Part shown: piece after piece, positions 1 to 10,428 of the stretch
Position numbering within the stretch: the stretch's first letter is position 1
Layout: the number at the start of each line of letters is the position of its first letter
Assembly: GCF_007754155.1 (NCBI RefSeq)
Contig: NZ_CP037423.1
Coordinates: 6,320,567 to 6,384,566 of the forward strand
Source of the DNA: Stieleria neptunia
Lineage (GTDB): Bacteria > Planctomycetota > Planctomycetia > Pirellulales > Pirellulaceae
Direction: 5' to 3'
Length of the DNA stretch: 64,000 bases
Made by a program: the position numbers and the translations under genes
The notes under the pieces: generated by a model
The model's database searches: none
What the model saw: the letters and a program-made list of their open reading frames with translations, nothing else
Told to the model about the DNA's origin: nothing

Positions 1-519
1 GGCCAACGGCGGCGACTCCACCGGCGCGCCCGAGGCAAGTGCCTGGCCGATCGGCGTCGACGGGTCGACCACCGGAGCAACGGGAACGGTCGTGCCGGCC
101 GGGGCAACGGGTGCGACTGGCAAATCCAGTTGCGCCGCCGCCGCCGGCAGCGGCGGCATCGGCAAACCGGGGGAAACCACCGCCGTCGTCGCGCCTTGGC
201 TGACTTGATAGGCCGCCGGCTGGACCTCCGAAAGCGATTGCTCAATCGGTCCGGCCACTTCCGGTCCGGCCACTTCAACAGCCATCGGGGCGACTTCGGA
301 GTCCGGGGGCGGAAAATGGAACGAAGGGCCCGCCTGGGCCTGCTCTTCGGGCGGCTTTCCCCCGAAAGTCGGAATGCCCAACTGCCAGAGCGGCGTCTCG
401 GCCATCGTGAGCCCCGTCGGAAACGCTCCGCTGCAAATCAACAACAAGGCGACAGCTGCAAGACCTGCCCTAGCTATCCCCTCTGAACTGCCCGTTCTAC
501 CCATCTGAAGTATTCCCAT
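1..519 (-). CDS. Secreted Ala/Pro-rich protein, 5' part only (runs off the window)
   Basis: The reverse strand is open from an ATG at 519 to the window edge, 173 codons with no stop, so only the N-terminal part is visible. The N-terminus has an Arg/Lys-poor charged start, a hydrophobic run (LAAVALLLICSGAF) and small residues before AETPLW, which reads as a Sec signal peptide. An alternative ATG at 504 keeps the signal. The rest is rich in Pro, Ala, Val and Gly, with a short internal duplication (EVAGPEVAGP) and an Ala run, typical of a low-complexity exported or envelope linker. I do not recognise a family. The plus-strand frame at 130-486 is an Arg-rich shadow of this GC-rich stretch. Function is unknown; it starts divergently from the TerB-like operon across a repeat-filled gap. 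Confidence 0.75.
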   Translation of the reverse strand, partial: MGILQMGRTGSSEGIARAGLAAVALLLICSGAFPTGLTMAETPLWQLGIPTFGGKPPEEQAQAGPSFHFPPPDSEVAPMAVEVAGPEVAGPIEQSLSEVQPAAYQVSQGATTAVVSPGLPMPPLPAAAAQLDLPVAPVAPAGTTVPVAPVVDPSTPIGQALASGAPVESPPLA

Positions 520-806
520 GACGTCAAATCGCATCCAATGAATCATCTCGCCCACCCACGGATCGGGTTAACAAAGATTCAGCGGTGCTGTCATGGCTGA
601 TTTGCCCAGCCCTCTGGCAATATCTCAGCTTTTCATGATCGGAAGCCTGAAACGGCATCAAGCCGACGGCGCCAGAGGCAGAATTCGGTTCAGGCGAAAG
701 GAAAGCGACCGACGCACGGGCCTCCGCTGGACGCAACCGATGCGCCCCGTATTGGAATAGCAGGCTTAACTCGGTGGAAAATCGAAACCCTGCCTGGCGA
801 GACCAA
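520..806. other. Intergenic stretch, no gene seen
   Basis: This is the 5' flank of the minus-strand secreted gene. Short frames occur here, but none has a plausible start context or composition like the neighbouring genes. The promoter of the secreted gene should lie here, but I could not pick out a convincing box. Confidence 0.5.
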
Positions 807-1321
807 GCGGTTTTTAAGTCGTTGATATGAAAGGGTTTTCGTCACTCTCCCCCTGGGGGTTCTTCGTGGATTTTATTGGCTAATCACTCAGGACCCAGGT
901 TTTTTGAGGCATTGCTGCGATGTCCGAATGGGTGTTGGACGACAAACGCTCGGTTCAAACGCCCCTCCGGCGACGCGGGCCGGTGGAGGGCACGAAGCAC
1001 CTTCGCCGCATCGCAGACCAGGTGATTCCTAGGCGGGTTGCTCCTCCGCAGAGCCCGTCTCCGCTACAGCTGGCTTCGCCATCAGACCGAACAGAACCAT
1101 CGGACATCGCAGTCATCCCTCAAAAAACCTTCCCCGAGTATCCGAGAGCAGCCACTAAAATTCGCGAAGCCCCCCCTGGGAGAGTCGAGCGTAGCGAGGG
1201 GAGGGTTCTGTTTGCTGCTTGGGACGCGACTCTGGCAGGTGAAGTAAAACTCGCGATTCACCGTTCGACCTCCCCTCGCTGCGCTCGACCCTCCTGCCAG
1301 GAGGGTGACTTTAAAACTGCA
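807..1321. repeat. Composite dispersed repeat, copy A, split by an insertion
   Basis: The left end (807-857, gtttttaagtcgttga through gtcactctccccctggg) matches 33197-33247. The right part (1172-1321, ccccctgggagagtcgagcg through gagggtgactttaaaactgc) matches 33239-33387. In copy B these two parts are contiguous. Copy A is therefore the same element interrupted by 858-1171. It has two oppositely oriented arms of the type gtcgagcgcagcgagggga and outer ends resembling an inverted TGCAGTTT..AAGTC. It is non-coding; the 137-codon frame at 920-1333 crosses it by chance. Confidence 0.7.
858..1171. mobile_element. 314-bp MITE-like insertion in composite repeat A
   Basis: The insertion is defined by comparison with the uninterrupted copy B. 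The 9-bp sequence ccccctggg occurs on both sides (849-857 and 1172-1180), as expected of a target duplication. The two ends are imperfect inverted repeats: GG-TT-CTTCG-TGG-ATTTTA on the left and, read inward, GG-CTTCG-CGA-ATTTTA on the right. No ORF long enough for a transposase is present, so it would be non-autonomous. The alternative is two separate repeat fragments with unrelated DNA between them. Confidence 0.4.
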
Positions 1322-1366
1322 TCACCTCGCTAGGCAGTCGCGACGGGGAAAGTTAGGATTTCGTTT

Positions 1367-1726
1367 ATGAACGAGAAACATTTCAGTGATCGAATGCGCC
1401 AACTACGCAACCTCGTCGTGATGGCGATGGCCGACGGGACGATCGGCGAACGCGAGGTCTCGTTTGTCGCCGAACGTTGCCATGAACTCGGGTTGGGCGA
1501 AGCGGAGTTGAGCCGCGCGATCCGATACGGGTTGGGCGACGACGCGGCGTTGGAACTGCCCCAAGACCCGGAAGGCCGCAAAGAGTTGATGATCGACTTG
1601 GTGCGGATGATGGCCGCCGACGGCGTTCTGGACGAGAGTGAAAAACGTCTCTTTGCGCTGGCAGCCGCCAAAATGGAAATGTCGACCGAGCAGCTGAACC
1701 AATTGCTTGACCAAACCCTGGAATAG
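1367..1726 (+). CDS. TerB-like (tellurite-resistance family) helical protein
   Basis: This 119-residue protein has the TerB-family pattern: an amphipathic helical bundle with an acidic MAMADGTIGEREVSFV turn in the first half and a matching MMAADGVLDESEKRLF turn in the second, each Asp/Glu-rich loop between helices. TerB-like domains bind metal or act as small scaffold proteins in several bacterial stress and envelope systems. The name does not imply tellurite resistance here. The length equals a single domain. It is the first gene of a compact run: coaB starts 5 bp after its stop, then pyrD and an ABC-F gene follow. It has no signal peptide and is probably cytoplasmic. The specific role is unknown. 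Confidence 0.75.
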   Translation: MNEKHFSDRMRQLRNLVVMAMADGTIGEREVSFVAERCHELGLGEAELSRAIRYGLGDDAALELPQDPEGRKELMIDLVRMMAADGVLDESEKRLFALAAAKMEMSTEQLNQLLDQTLE

Positions 1727-1731
1727 TCGAC

Positions 1732-2382
1732 GTGGTAAAGATTTTGATCACGTCGGGACCGACCCGTCAGTATCTCGATCCCGTTCGTTACATCTCGAAC
1801 GCATCGAGCGGACGGATGGGTGCCGCGCTGGCCACCGCAGCATTGCAACTGGGGCATGAAGTCGTCATCGTCTCGGGGCCGGTTCCCACGGTCTACCCGG
1901 CGGGCGCCCGAGTGATCTCGGTGGTCACGACCGACGACATGTTGGCGGCCAGCCAGGAGTGGTTTACCGAATGTGACGGAGCGATCGGGGTAGCGGCCCC
2001 CTGTGACTACATGCCCCAGATCGTCGAAACAGAAAAAATCGCCAAGACCGGCGAACCACTGACGCTGCAACTGATCGAAACCCCCGACGTCGTGGCGACG
2101 CTGGGACAAACCAAGCGGGACGATCAGTGGGTCGTCGGATTTGCGTTGGAAACCAACGACCGCAGGTTCCGTGCGACGGTCAAGCTGGAAAAGAAACACT
2201 GCGACATGATCATCAGCAATGGTCCGATTGCGATGGATTCCGATGTCAACGATGTCGAACTGTTGGACACCGCCGGCGAAGTCATCGCCCGCGTCAAAGG
2301 AACCAAACAAAAGGTGGCGGACGTCCTGATGACTGAAATCGATCGCCGATTGATTCGCAAGACGCCTGCGACACCCTTGTAA
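1732..2382 (+). CDS. coaB: Phosphopantothenate-cysteine ligase (CoaB), stand-alone
   Basis: The product corresponds to the CoaB half of the usual CoaBC fusion. It joins 4'-phosphopantothenate and cysteine in coenzyme A synthesis. The N-terminal ITSGPTRQYLDPVRYISN and SSGRMG match the nucleotide-binding loop of the DFP domain; the VVGFALETN segment and the Lys-containing KLEKKHCDMIISN region follow, as in CoaB. There is no flavoprotein CoaC domain, and 216 residues suits a separate CoaB; CoaC must be encoded elsewhere. The start is GTG, chosen because the conserved ITSGPTR motif begins three residues later and the preceding stop is 5 bp upstream. It is co-directional with pyrD (10-bp gap). Confidence 0.92.
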   Translation: MVKILITSGPTRQYLDPVRYISNASSGRMGAALATAALQLGHEVVIVSGPVPTVYPAGARVISVVTTDDMLAASQEWFTECDGAIGVAAPCDYMPQIVETEKIAKTGEPLTLQLIETPDVVATLGQTKRDDQWVVGFALETNDRRFRATVKLEKKHCDMIISNGPIAMDSDVNDVELLDTAGEVIARVKGTKQKVADVLMTEIDRRLIRKTPATPL

Positions 2383-2392
2383 CCGAAGGCTT

Positions 2393-3313
2393 ATGACTGC
2401 AACGCAAACGATGGATTTGTCGACCACCCTGGGCCGGATGACGCTGCCCAATCCGATCATGGTCGCCTCGGGAACCTTCGGCTACGCCAGGGAGATGGAA
2501 CACGTCGTCGATGTGTCTCGCCTGGGCGCGGTGCTGCCCAAGACGATCACGGCCGAACCACGGATCGGCAACGCCCCTTGGCGCACGGTCGAAACCTCTG
2601 CCGGATTGCTCAACGCGATCGGTTTGGACAACGATGGCGTCGATGCGTTCATCCAACACCACCTGCCCTACTTGCAATCCTTGTCGACACCGGTTGTCGT
2701 CAGCGTGGCCGGACGCACCCAAGACGAGTTTGTCACCCTGGCCCGACGGATCGGTGAATTCGGCGTCGCCGCGGTCGAACTGAATCTGTCCTGTCCCAAT
2801 GTCAGCGGCGGCGTCGACTTCGGCACCCACGCGTCCAGCTGCCACGACGTCGTCGCGGCGGCACGCGAGGCGTGTGCGGTCCCGATCCTGGCCAAACTGA
2901 CGCCCAACGTGACGCGGATCGCGGACATCGCCAAGGCCGCGGCGGAAGCCGGTGCCGATGCCGTGTGTCTGATCAACACCGTGTTGGCCATGGCCATCGA
3001 CTGGCGACGTCAACGGCCGATGCTGGGCAACGGAATGGGCGGCATGAGCGGTCCGGCGATCAAGCCGATCGCGCTGCGATGTGTTCATCAGGTCGCCTCA
3101 GCGGTCGACGTGCCGATCATCGGAATCGGCGGCATCGCCACGATCGACGACGTGATGCAATTCCTCGTCGCGGGCGCCTCCGCCGTGCAAATCGGAACGG
3201 CCAATTACTATGATCCCACCGTGTCGACTCGGCTGGTCGACCAATTGCCGACCGCCCTGGCCGAACTCGGCGCCGCCCGCGTTGCGGACGTCGTCGGAAC
3301 TCTCAAGGTCTGA
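2393..3313 (+). CDS. pyrD: Dihydroorotate dehydrogenase, class 1 (PyrD)
   Basis: This flavoenzyme oxidises dihydroorotate to orotate in pyrimidine synthesis. The sequence is a 306-residue FMN TIM barrel with N-terminal LPNPIMVASGTFGY, KTIT, the active-site loop ELNLSCPNVSGG with the catalytic base Cys of class 1 enzymes, AKLTPNV, the INT turn and the phosphate-binding end IIGIGGIATIDDVMQFLVAGASAVQIGTA (described by its parts). The Cys, rather than the Ser of class 2, and the absence of an N-terminal membrane helix point to the soluble class 1B type. That type normally pairs with a PyrK Fe-S/FAD subunit, and none is visible nearby. It is third in the TerB-like/coaB/pyrD/uup run. Confidence 0.95.
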   Translation: MTATQTMDLSTTLGRMTLPNPIMVASGTFGYAREMEHVVDVSRLGAVLPKTITAEPRIGNAPWRTVETSAGLLNAIGLDNDGVDAFIQHHLPYLQSLSTPVVVSVAGRTQDEFVTLARRIGEFGVAAVELNLSCPNVSGGVDFGTHASSCHDVVAAAREACAVPILAKLTPNVTRIADIAKAAAEAGADAVCLINTVLAMAIDWRRQRPMLGNGMGGMSGPAIKPIALRCVHQVASAVDVPIIGIGGIATIDDVMQFLVAGASAVQIGTANYYDPTVSTRLVDQLPTALAELGAARVADVVGTLKV

Positions 3314-3334
3314 TCCGGAAAAGGAAGCTCGGCG

Positions 3335-5161
<1,827 letters not shown>

Positions 5162-5162
5162 C

Positions 5163-5195
5163 CGCCGTCGATTCAAATCAATTGAATCGACGGCG
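5163..5195 (+). terminator. Perfect 14-bp hairpin after uup
   Basis: The arms cgccgtcgattcaa and ttgaatcgacggcg are exact reverse complements around the loop atcaa and begin 2 bp after the uup stop codon. There is no long T run after it, so it may be a hairpin-only terminator or mRNA 3'-end stabiliser for the four-gene operon. Confidence 0.7.
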
Positions 5196-5272
5196 ACCGG
5201 TGGGCATCTTGCCCCGAGGGCCCATCCGTCGTTGGATGAATCTACTGATTCATCGATTGAGGGACAGAGCAA

Positions 5273-5497
5273 TCACGGTACTGCTTTCGAATTTTCTTTA
5301 ACGTTTTTTTGTTGCGCAATGGTTTCGATGACATTGGCAATTTGACAGTGTTCACATTGGTCGCGCGTGACACCGTTCTCGTTGCGGGCGTCCGCACCGG
5401 AGTACGTGATACCCACACACAACGACGCGAAAGTTTTCGCGGCAGTGTTCGCGGCAGGGCGCGAGCCCTCATCAATCACAGAAGAAAGATCGTTCAC
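5273..5497 (-). CDS. Candidate small protein with a CxxC pair, coupled to the TolC-like gene
   Basis: A GTG at 5497 overlaps the TGA of the upstream TolC-like gene (GTGA), an arrangement typical of translational coupling. The frame gives 74 residues with a SLCVGITYSG segment and a DQCEHCQIANVIETIAQQ segment, so three Cys including a CxxC. It has no signal peptide or membrane helix. Against it: the part encoding GSRPAANTAA overlaps a stretch (gcggcagggcgcgagccct, 5451-5469) that resembles the dispersed palindrome seen at 12025-12104, so the frame could be partly repeat-derived. I recognise no family. Confidence 0.35.
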   Translation of the reverse strand: MNDLSSVIDEGSRPAANTAAKTFASLCVGITYSGADARNENGVTRDQCEHCQIANVIETIAQQKNVKENSKAVP

Positions 5498-7401
5498 GGC
5501 GAAGCCGGCGGGGGTTCGTTTCCATCCGATCCGGACTCGGCGATCAGCAGCACGTCGCTGGCGCGGAGCAAGGTCCCCTTTTCCAAGTGCACGTTCTTGG
5601 TCGCAATCGTGTATTCGACCAGTGCGGCATAGAACCGTGACTGCGATTCACTGACACGCCGTTGGGCATCAAGTAGTTGATCAAAATTGATCGGCATACC
5701 GGCCTGTTGAGACGTTTCCAATGCGGCCAAGGCATCGCTGGCGGCAAGGTATCGGTTGCGATTGGTTTCGACTTGCGCGTAAGCCCGGTCACATTCGGCC
5801 ACCATCGACGTCAAGTCATGAATGATTTGACGCTGTTGTTCAGACAAGATCGCCCGTTCGCGGGCCACTTGTAATTTCGCATGCCGAACCGCCAAATGGC
5901 CTTGCCGAAATCCCACCGGCAACTTCAGCTCCAGACTGGCTTCGTATTCCTGCAGGTCGAACGAGGTCAAATCGGAGATCGCGGAATCACTTCCGCCCAG
6001 GTTTTTGTCGAGACCGCGAAGTCGATACAGCGTGACAAAATCCAGTGACGGCATCAGAAAATTCTTGGCCGCCAACAGTTCCATTTCGCGTTGTTTGATT
6101 TTCAATCGTTGTTGCTGCAATTCACTTCGCAGCAAGACGGCTTCGGTGGAAATGGATTGCCAGTCAAAGTCGATTCTTGCGATCGAAGGATCGTCGCTCG
6201 GCCGAAGCAACGTTCCGTCACTGATCGGCAACCCCAGAATCAGCCGCAACCGCCGCTCAGCCGCCTGCACGCCACCGACTCCCGCGAACGCTCCCCCGGT
6301 GGACGAATTGCCGTTCTGAGTCCGCATCGACGGCTTTCCGGCGACGGCGTCTTGGTACTCGCTACGAAATCGGTAGTACTGCTCCCGCGCCAACGCTTCG
6401 GCCGCCCCCGATTGACGATTACTCGATTTCTGGGCCGCGTAGCTCTTCCAGGTTTGTTCACTACGCAACATCGCATCGCGTTTCGCGTCGGCATCGCGAT
6501 AGGCAAAGTACAAATCCCAATACGCGTTGATCACGTTGCTGACGTAATCACGAACGCCCTGTTCGAACTTGGCCGACGTGATTTCGCTGTTGACCTTGGC
6601 GATCAACACGCCGTTGTAAACACCCGGTGCGGCAGCAGGGCCCGCGATGCGATTGAATTGCAGACCGCCGCCTTGCAGCAGTGGCTGTCTGGCTTCGGCA
6701 TGCAGCTGGGTTTGCCAGGCGCTGTCGGTCAGATTGCCTGTCGCATTGTTGGCGTCGTAGTCGGTGACGCTTCGCACAGAAAACTGGGCTCCCGTTGGCG
6801 TCCGCTTGCTCAACTGAAACACGTAGTCATGCGTGTCTTGCTTGAACGCGTTGGCACCGCCACCGAAGAAACGGTTGTTGAATCGGCGATCATTGTTCTG
6901 CCATTTCCCGAGGGCATAGAACTGGGCGTCGAAGGCACTCAGGGCCGCTTCGACACTCTCTTGCGGATCCAACCGTTGCAGAGATTCGCTGTATTCGGAT
7001 TGCACCTGGCCGGGAACCCGCAACACGCCGGCGCCCAGGTCTCGCAGCACGCTGCGGTTTTCCAATGCGATGGCCAAAGCGTCTGGAAGTGAGATCTCGC
7101 GCATCGGCGATGATTCGAGTTGCTCGGCCGAGCGCAACGTCAATGGAGCCGGGACGTCATCAACCGTCGCGACCAGGGCCGCTGAATGAGGTTCGATTTG
7201 ACAGACCAAGGCGTCAACACAATCGGTCCGCTGACCGATCGTCTCGGCCATGCTGTGATACCGATGGCACCCGAGGTTGGGCGAGGTGAAAAACAACCCC
7301 AGACAAACGCATCCCCATTGCCGCACGCGCAGCCAACAAGTCCCAGCCCCATTGATGGCTGAGTGACGGTTGGCGTCGGATGGAATCGGTGGGTGCGGCA
7401 A
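5494..7401 (-). CDS. TolC-family outer-membrane efflux protein
   Basis: This is a long alpha-helical outer-membrane channel protein of the TolC/OEP family, the outer partner of tripartite efflux or type I export. The visible pattern includes an ISLPDALAIALENRSVLRDL start of the first OEP repeat, a beta segment with RQPLLQGGG, long heptad helices (AKFEQGVRDYVSNVINAYWD) and a second repeat (LKLPVGFRQGHLAVRHAKLQ, then RQIIHDLTSMVAECDRAYAQ). At 635 residues it is longer than TolC (about 450-490) because of an N-terminal extension and inserts. The frame opens with TTG at 7401. A GTG at 7326 gives a better export signal (WGCVCLGLFFTSPNLGC), possibly a lipoprotein. No inner-membrane partner is adjacent. 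Confidence 0.82.
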   Translation of the reverse strand: MPHPPIPSDANRHSAINGAGTCWLRVRQWGCVCLGLFFTSPNLGCHRYHSMAETIGQRTDCVDALVCQIEPHSAALVATVDDVPAPLTLRSAEQLESSPMREISLPDALAIALENRSVLRDLGAGVLRVPGQVQSEYSESLQRLDPQESVEAALSAFDAQFYALGKWQNNDRRFNNRFFGGGANAFKQDTHDYVFQLSKRTPTGAQFSVRSVTDYDANNATGNLTDSAWQTQLHAEARQPLLQGGGLQFNRIAGPAAAPGVYNGVLIAKVNSEITSAKFEQGVRDYVSNVINAYWDLYFAYRDADAKRDAMLRSEQTWKSYAAQKSSNRQSGAAEALAREQYYRFRSEYQDAVAGKPSMRTQNGNSSTGGAFAGVGGVQAAERRLRLILGLPISDGTLLRPSDDPSIARIDFDWQSISTEAVLLRSELQQQRLKIKQREMELLAAKNFLMPSLDFVTLYRLRGLDKNLGGSDSAISDLTSFDLQEYEASLELKLPVGFRQGHLAVRHAKLQVARERAILSEQQRQIIHDLTSMVAECDRAYAQVETNRNRYLAASDALAALETSQQAGMPINFDQLLDAQRRVSESQSRFYAALVEYTIATKNVHLEKGTLLRASDVLLIAESGSDGNEPPPASP

Positions 7402-7716
7402 GAGGGTGAATCACCAACGGAATGGATTTGGACTACAAAGTCGCGTCAATCCGCAAACTTGCTCGAGGCGTCGCTTTCGTCAGTTATCGAACACCCCGCC
7501 GAGATTCCTGAGCCGAAACAGCGTGTTTCGATTGATCGCCACCAACTTTGCAGATCCGCACCAAGGGCCGGAGCGTGAAACCGAGTTTCACACCCCGCGG
7601 TGCTACGATCGCTAGAGTCATCGTGACCCCCAAGGATTGCGGCTCCGAGAAGAATGCCCTGTCCGCGTTCCGATAAAAAGCGTTGTGTAGACACTGGAAC
7701 AAACGGGACATTGATC
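7402..7716. other. Divergent intergenic region, no gene supported
   Basis: It separates the minus-strand TolC-like gene from the plus-strand exported protein. Frames on both strands are short and overlap each other. It should hold the promoters of both flanking genes; I see no clear operator or RNA structure. Confidence 0.45.
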
Positions 7717-8538
7717 ATGCCATCGCTCCGCCTAAAACTCACCGCCCTGCTCGCCGCTGCCGCCGTCGGCCCGTATGTCGCGACGGAGACCGAGATGGGG
7801 CGTCAGACGATGTCCACGGTCGGCTCGCTCTTCGACGGTGCATCGTCGGCCGTCGACGAATTGTCGGGTCTCGCGCCCGGTATCTCGACCAACGAAGAGG
7901 TCCGAACCAGCGGCTACGCCAACCATTCACATTATGAAGTCGAAAAGCTGCGGCAAGTCCGTGCGGATCGCTATCGCTATGATTCCGAACTGGCGCGAAA
8001 GCTGGGCGCCATACCGGAGGACCCCGACGCGGAGCCGACGCTGAGTGGTTATCAGGTCAAAGACCTCCGCGAAGTGATGCGATTCGATATCGGCCCCGAA
8101 TGGGTCGTCAATCGATTCTCACGTGTCAGCACGGTGTTGGCGGATTTGAATTTAAAAGGCTTGCGTGTTCCGGTGGTGACCGGCATCAGGGCCGACGACG
8201 TGGCCGGAACGCTGACGTTCTATTTCGACTATTCCGATCGTTTGCAACGCTTGACGTTCCACGGATTCACCGGTGACCCGAGGCGTTTTTCCGAAACGAT
8301 GACGGGCTACTACGGATTGCAACGCGAACCGGCATTGGAAGCCGGTGCCTTTACCAAGCGTTGGAACGGACGGCCGGTGCATTTCATGCGTCTGACGCAC
8401 GCACCGGTGGTCTACAGCGACGCGATCCACCAGAAATACACGGTGTTCCTGGAATTGAACCAACCCGACTTGGCATACGGGATTAGCGCCGAAGCGCGCA
8501 GGATCGTGATTTCAGACCGCCAGACCGGTCGCTGGTAA
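7717..8538 (+). CDS. Exported protein of unknown function
   Basis: The 273-residue product begins MPSLRLKLTALLAAAAVGPY, a basic start plus a hydrophobic stretch suited to a signal peptide or membrane anchor. The frame is open 21 codons further upstream, but those residues (Cys/Arg-rich) would bury the signal, so the ATG at 7717 is preferred. A charged helical segment follows (HYEVEKLRQVRADRYRYDSE), then a mixed alpha/beta domain from about residue 120 with FDIGPEWVVNRFSRVSTVLA, VPVVTG and a C-terminal sheet ending in DRQTGRW. I do not recognise the family. The even composition and lack of repeats argue for a real folded domain. It stands alone between convergent and co-directional neighbours. 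Confidence 0.75.
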   Translation: MPSLRLKLTALLAAAAVGPYVATETEMGRQTMSTVGSLFDGASSAVDELSGLAPGISTNEEVRTSGYANHSHYEVEKLRQVRADRYRYDSELARKLGAIPEDPDAEPTLSGYQVKDLREVMRFDIGPEWVVNRFSRVSTVLADLNLKGLRVPVVTGIRADDVAGTLTFYFDYSDRLQRLTFHGFTGDPRRFSETMTGYYGLQREPALEAGAFTKRWNGRPVHFMRLTHAPVVYSDAIHQKYTVFLELNQPDLAYGISAEARRIVISDRQTGRW

Positions 8539-8746
8539 CCGGCGCCCCGCCGGTCGAGTGCACCACCGGGTGCGCAGGCGAACTGCGACACATGGCTCGA
8601 AGCGTCACCCTGACCGATCCCTACATTTTAGCCATCATTTGGCGCCTTCCGGCTCGCCATCTGAGCCTGTCCGGTAGCACCGCGCTGGTGCCGGATCCTA
8701 TCATGCGTCCAGACCGATTTTTCAGCCACCCCGGGGCACCGTTGCC

Positions 8747-10354
8747 GTGAATTCAGAACCCTCCGAAAATTCCGATGACGCCCCCCGTGATCGAGACGAG
8801 ACATCGTCAACCGAGTCCGCGGACGCCCAACCCCCTTCCGGTCCCGAGCCCGTCGGCGGTGCGGCAACCGACGCCCACGCGGCACCGCCCGGAGACGAGT
8901 CAACGCCACGGACGGCCTTGGAAAAACTGCCGTCCCTGGCGCGGATCACCTCGGTGATCATGTTGATCGCGGGAATCCTGGTTGTCGGATTACTGTTCTA
9001 CAAGGTCATGGTGGGATTCTTCATTCCACTGTTTATGGCCGCGGCGTTGGTCGTCATCTTCCGACCGGTCAACGAGTGGATTCTGAAGAAACTGAACGGC
9101 CGACGACGCACCGCAGCCGTTGCGACGACGTCGGTGATTCTGGCGATCGTGTTGATGCCGATCGTCTTGCTCTTAACCGTGGCCATCGGGCAATTGACGG
9201 GGTTGGTCAGCCGAACGGACTTGGACGATTTGAAAGCGGCATTTGAGCGAGGCCGAACCCGGCTGGGGCTTGAACTTCAACACGCCGACCGGTTCCGCCG
9301 ACTCGACGATCTGGCCGGCATGCTGGACCAGATCGACGAGCCTGATTTGGTCCGAGCACAGATCAAAGAGTCAAAGGAGCTGATCACCTTTCTGGATCAA
9401 GAAGTGGTCGGCGCCGCCCCGACGGGTGAAACCGGCGAACTTGCGCAAGTCCACTTGAATGAACTCAGCCAGGTCGTCTCGCAGTTGGAAACGATTCAAG
9501 AATCAGAAGACACGGCCGAACGCATCGCCGTCGAAGAACGTTTTCATCGTGGATCCGTGGTCGCATCGGCGTCGATTCACTCCTGGATGAATGCCAAATT
9601 GGGTGGATCCTTTCGAACCGAAGTCAAACTGTTGACCAATCCGAGTGAAAAGGACTTGGCCGCGGCGATCCGCGCGGCAAGGGAGTACTTGCAGCCACGC
9701 TTCGTCAAACTGTCCGGGGTGACGGGAAAAGTCGTCGCGCAAATCGCCATCGGCATGTTGATCATGGTGATCTCCATTTACTTCTTCTTCGTCGACGGGC
9801 CGGCGATGGTCCACACGCTGATGCGGCTCAGTCCACTCGACGACTCCTATGAACTGCGACTGCTGGGCGAGTTTGAAAAGACCAGTCGTGCGGTCGTGTT
9901 GGCCAGCATCTTGAGCGCACTGGTGCAGGGACTGCTCGCCGCGATCGCATTCTTCTTTTGCGGATTCGAATCATTCATCCTGCTGTTCATGGTCACCACC
10001 GTGATGGCCCTGATTCCGTTTTTGGGCGCCGCATCGGTCTGGGTGCCCTGCGCCATCTACCTGGCTGCAGTCGACCAACGCTACGGAGCGGCAATCTTTT
10101 TGGCCATCTATGGCGCCGCGATTGTTTCCTCGATCGACAACGTGATCAAAGCCTATGTGTTGCACGGTCACTCCGAATTGCATCCACTGGTCGCGCTGCT
10201 GAGCGTGCTGGGAGGCGTCCCCGTGTTCGGCCCGATCGGAATCCTGATCGGCCCGATGGTCGTCGTGTTCCTGCAAACCCTGCTCGAAATCCTCAACCAC
10301 GAACTCGAACTCCGCGAGGCCCCCGAGCAAGACGCCGTCGCGCCGGGCGGATAG
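8747..10354 (+). CDS. AI-2E/PerM-family membrane protein
   Basis: It has the family's layout: two N-terminal membrane helices (ITSVIMLIAGILVVGLLFYK and the AAALVVIFRP pair), a third hydrophobic segment (TTSVILAIVLMPIVLLL), a long soluble loop (about residues 150-320), then a cluster of membrane helices with IAIGMLIMVISIYFFFVDGP, LASILSALVQGLLAAIAFFF, VTTVMALIPFLGAASVWVP and the C-terminal GPIGILIGPMVVVFLQTLLE. Family members have been linked to AI-2 export, Na+/H+ exchange or unknown transport, so the substrate cannot be assigned. The GTG start at 8747 gives a 60-residue acidic, Pro/Ser-rich cytoplasmic N-tail. The soluble loop is longer than in most homologues, hence 535 residues instead of about 350. 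Confidence 0.85.
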   Translation: MNSEPSENSDDAPRDRDETSSTESADAQPPSGPEPVGGAATDAHAAPPGDESTPRTALEKLPSLARITSVIMLIAGILVVGLLFYKVMVGFFIPLFMAAALVVIFRPVNEWILKKLNGRRRTAAVATTSVILAIVLMPIVLLLTVAIGQLTGLVSRTDLDDLKAAFERGRTRLGLELQHADRFRRLDDLAGMLDQIDEPDLVRAQIKESKELITFLDQEVVGAAPTGETGELAQVHLNELSQVVSQLETIQESEDTAERIAVEERFHRGSVVASASIHSWMNAKLGGSFRTEVKLLTNPSEKDLAAAIRAAREYLQPRFVKLSGVTGKVVAQIAIGMLIMVISIYFFFVDGPAMVHTLMRLSPLDDSYELRLLGEFEKTSRAVVLASILSALVQGLLAAIAFFFCGFESFILLFMVTTVMALIPFLGAASVWVPCAIYLAAVDQRYGAAIFLAIYGAAIVSSIDNVIKAYVLHGHSELHPLVALLSVLGGVPVFGPIGILIGPMVVVFLQTLLEILNHELELREAPEQDAVAPGG

Positions 10355-10428
10355 ATTTCAGATTTGAGATTTCAGGTTTTCTTGTCACCCATTTTCTTGT
10401 CTTCGTTTCCCATTTTCCTGCCGTCCCG

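Noticed and set aside
920..1333. 137-codon plus-strand frame upstream of the TerB-like gene
   Set aside because: It runs across the MITE-like insertion and the right arm of the composite repeat, and its C-terminal residues are translated repeat found elsewhere.
1330..2460. 376-codon minus-strand frame across the TerB-like gene and coaB
   Set aside because: It is a shadow of two clearly recognised plus-strand genes, and its product has no coherent domain.
9958..10428. N-terminal extension of the M32 carboxypeptidase by 157 codons
   Set aside because: The extension overlaps the end of the AI-2E/PerM-type gene and has an Arg-rich shadow composition. The ATG at 10429 gives the normal family length.
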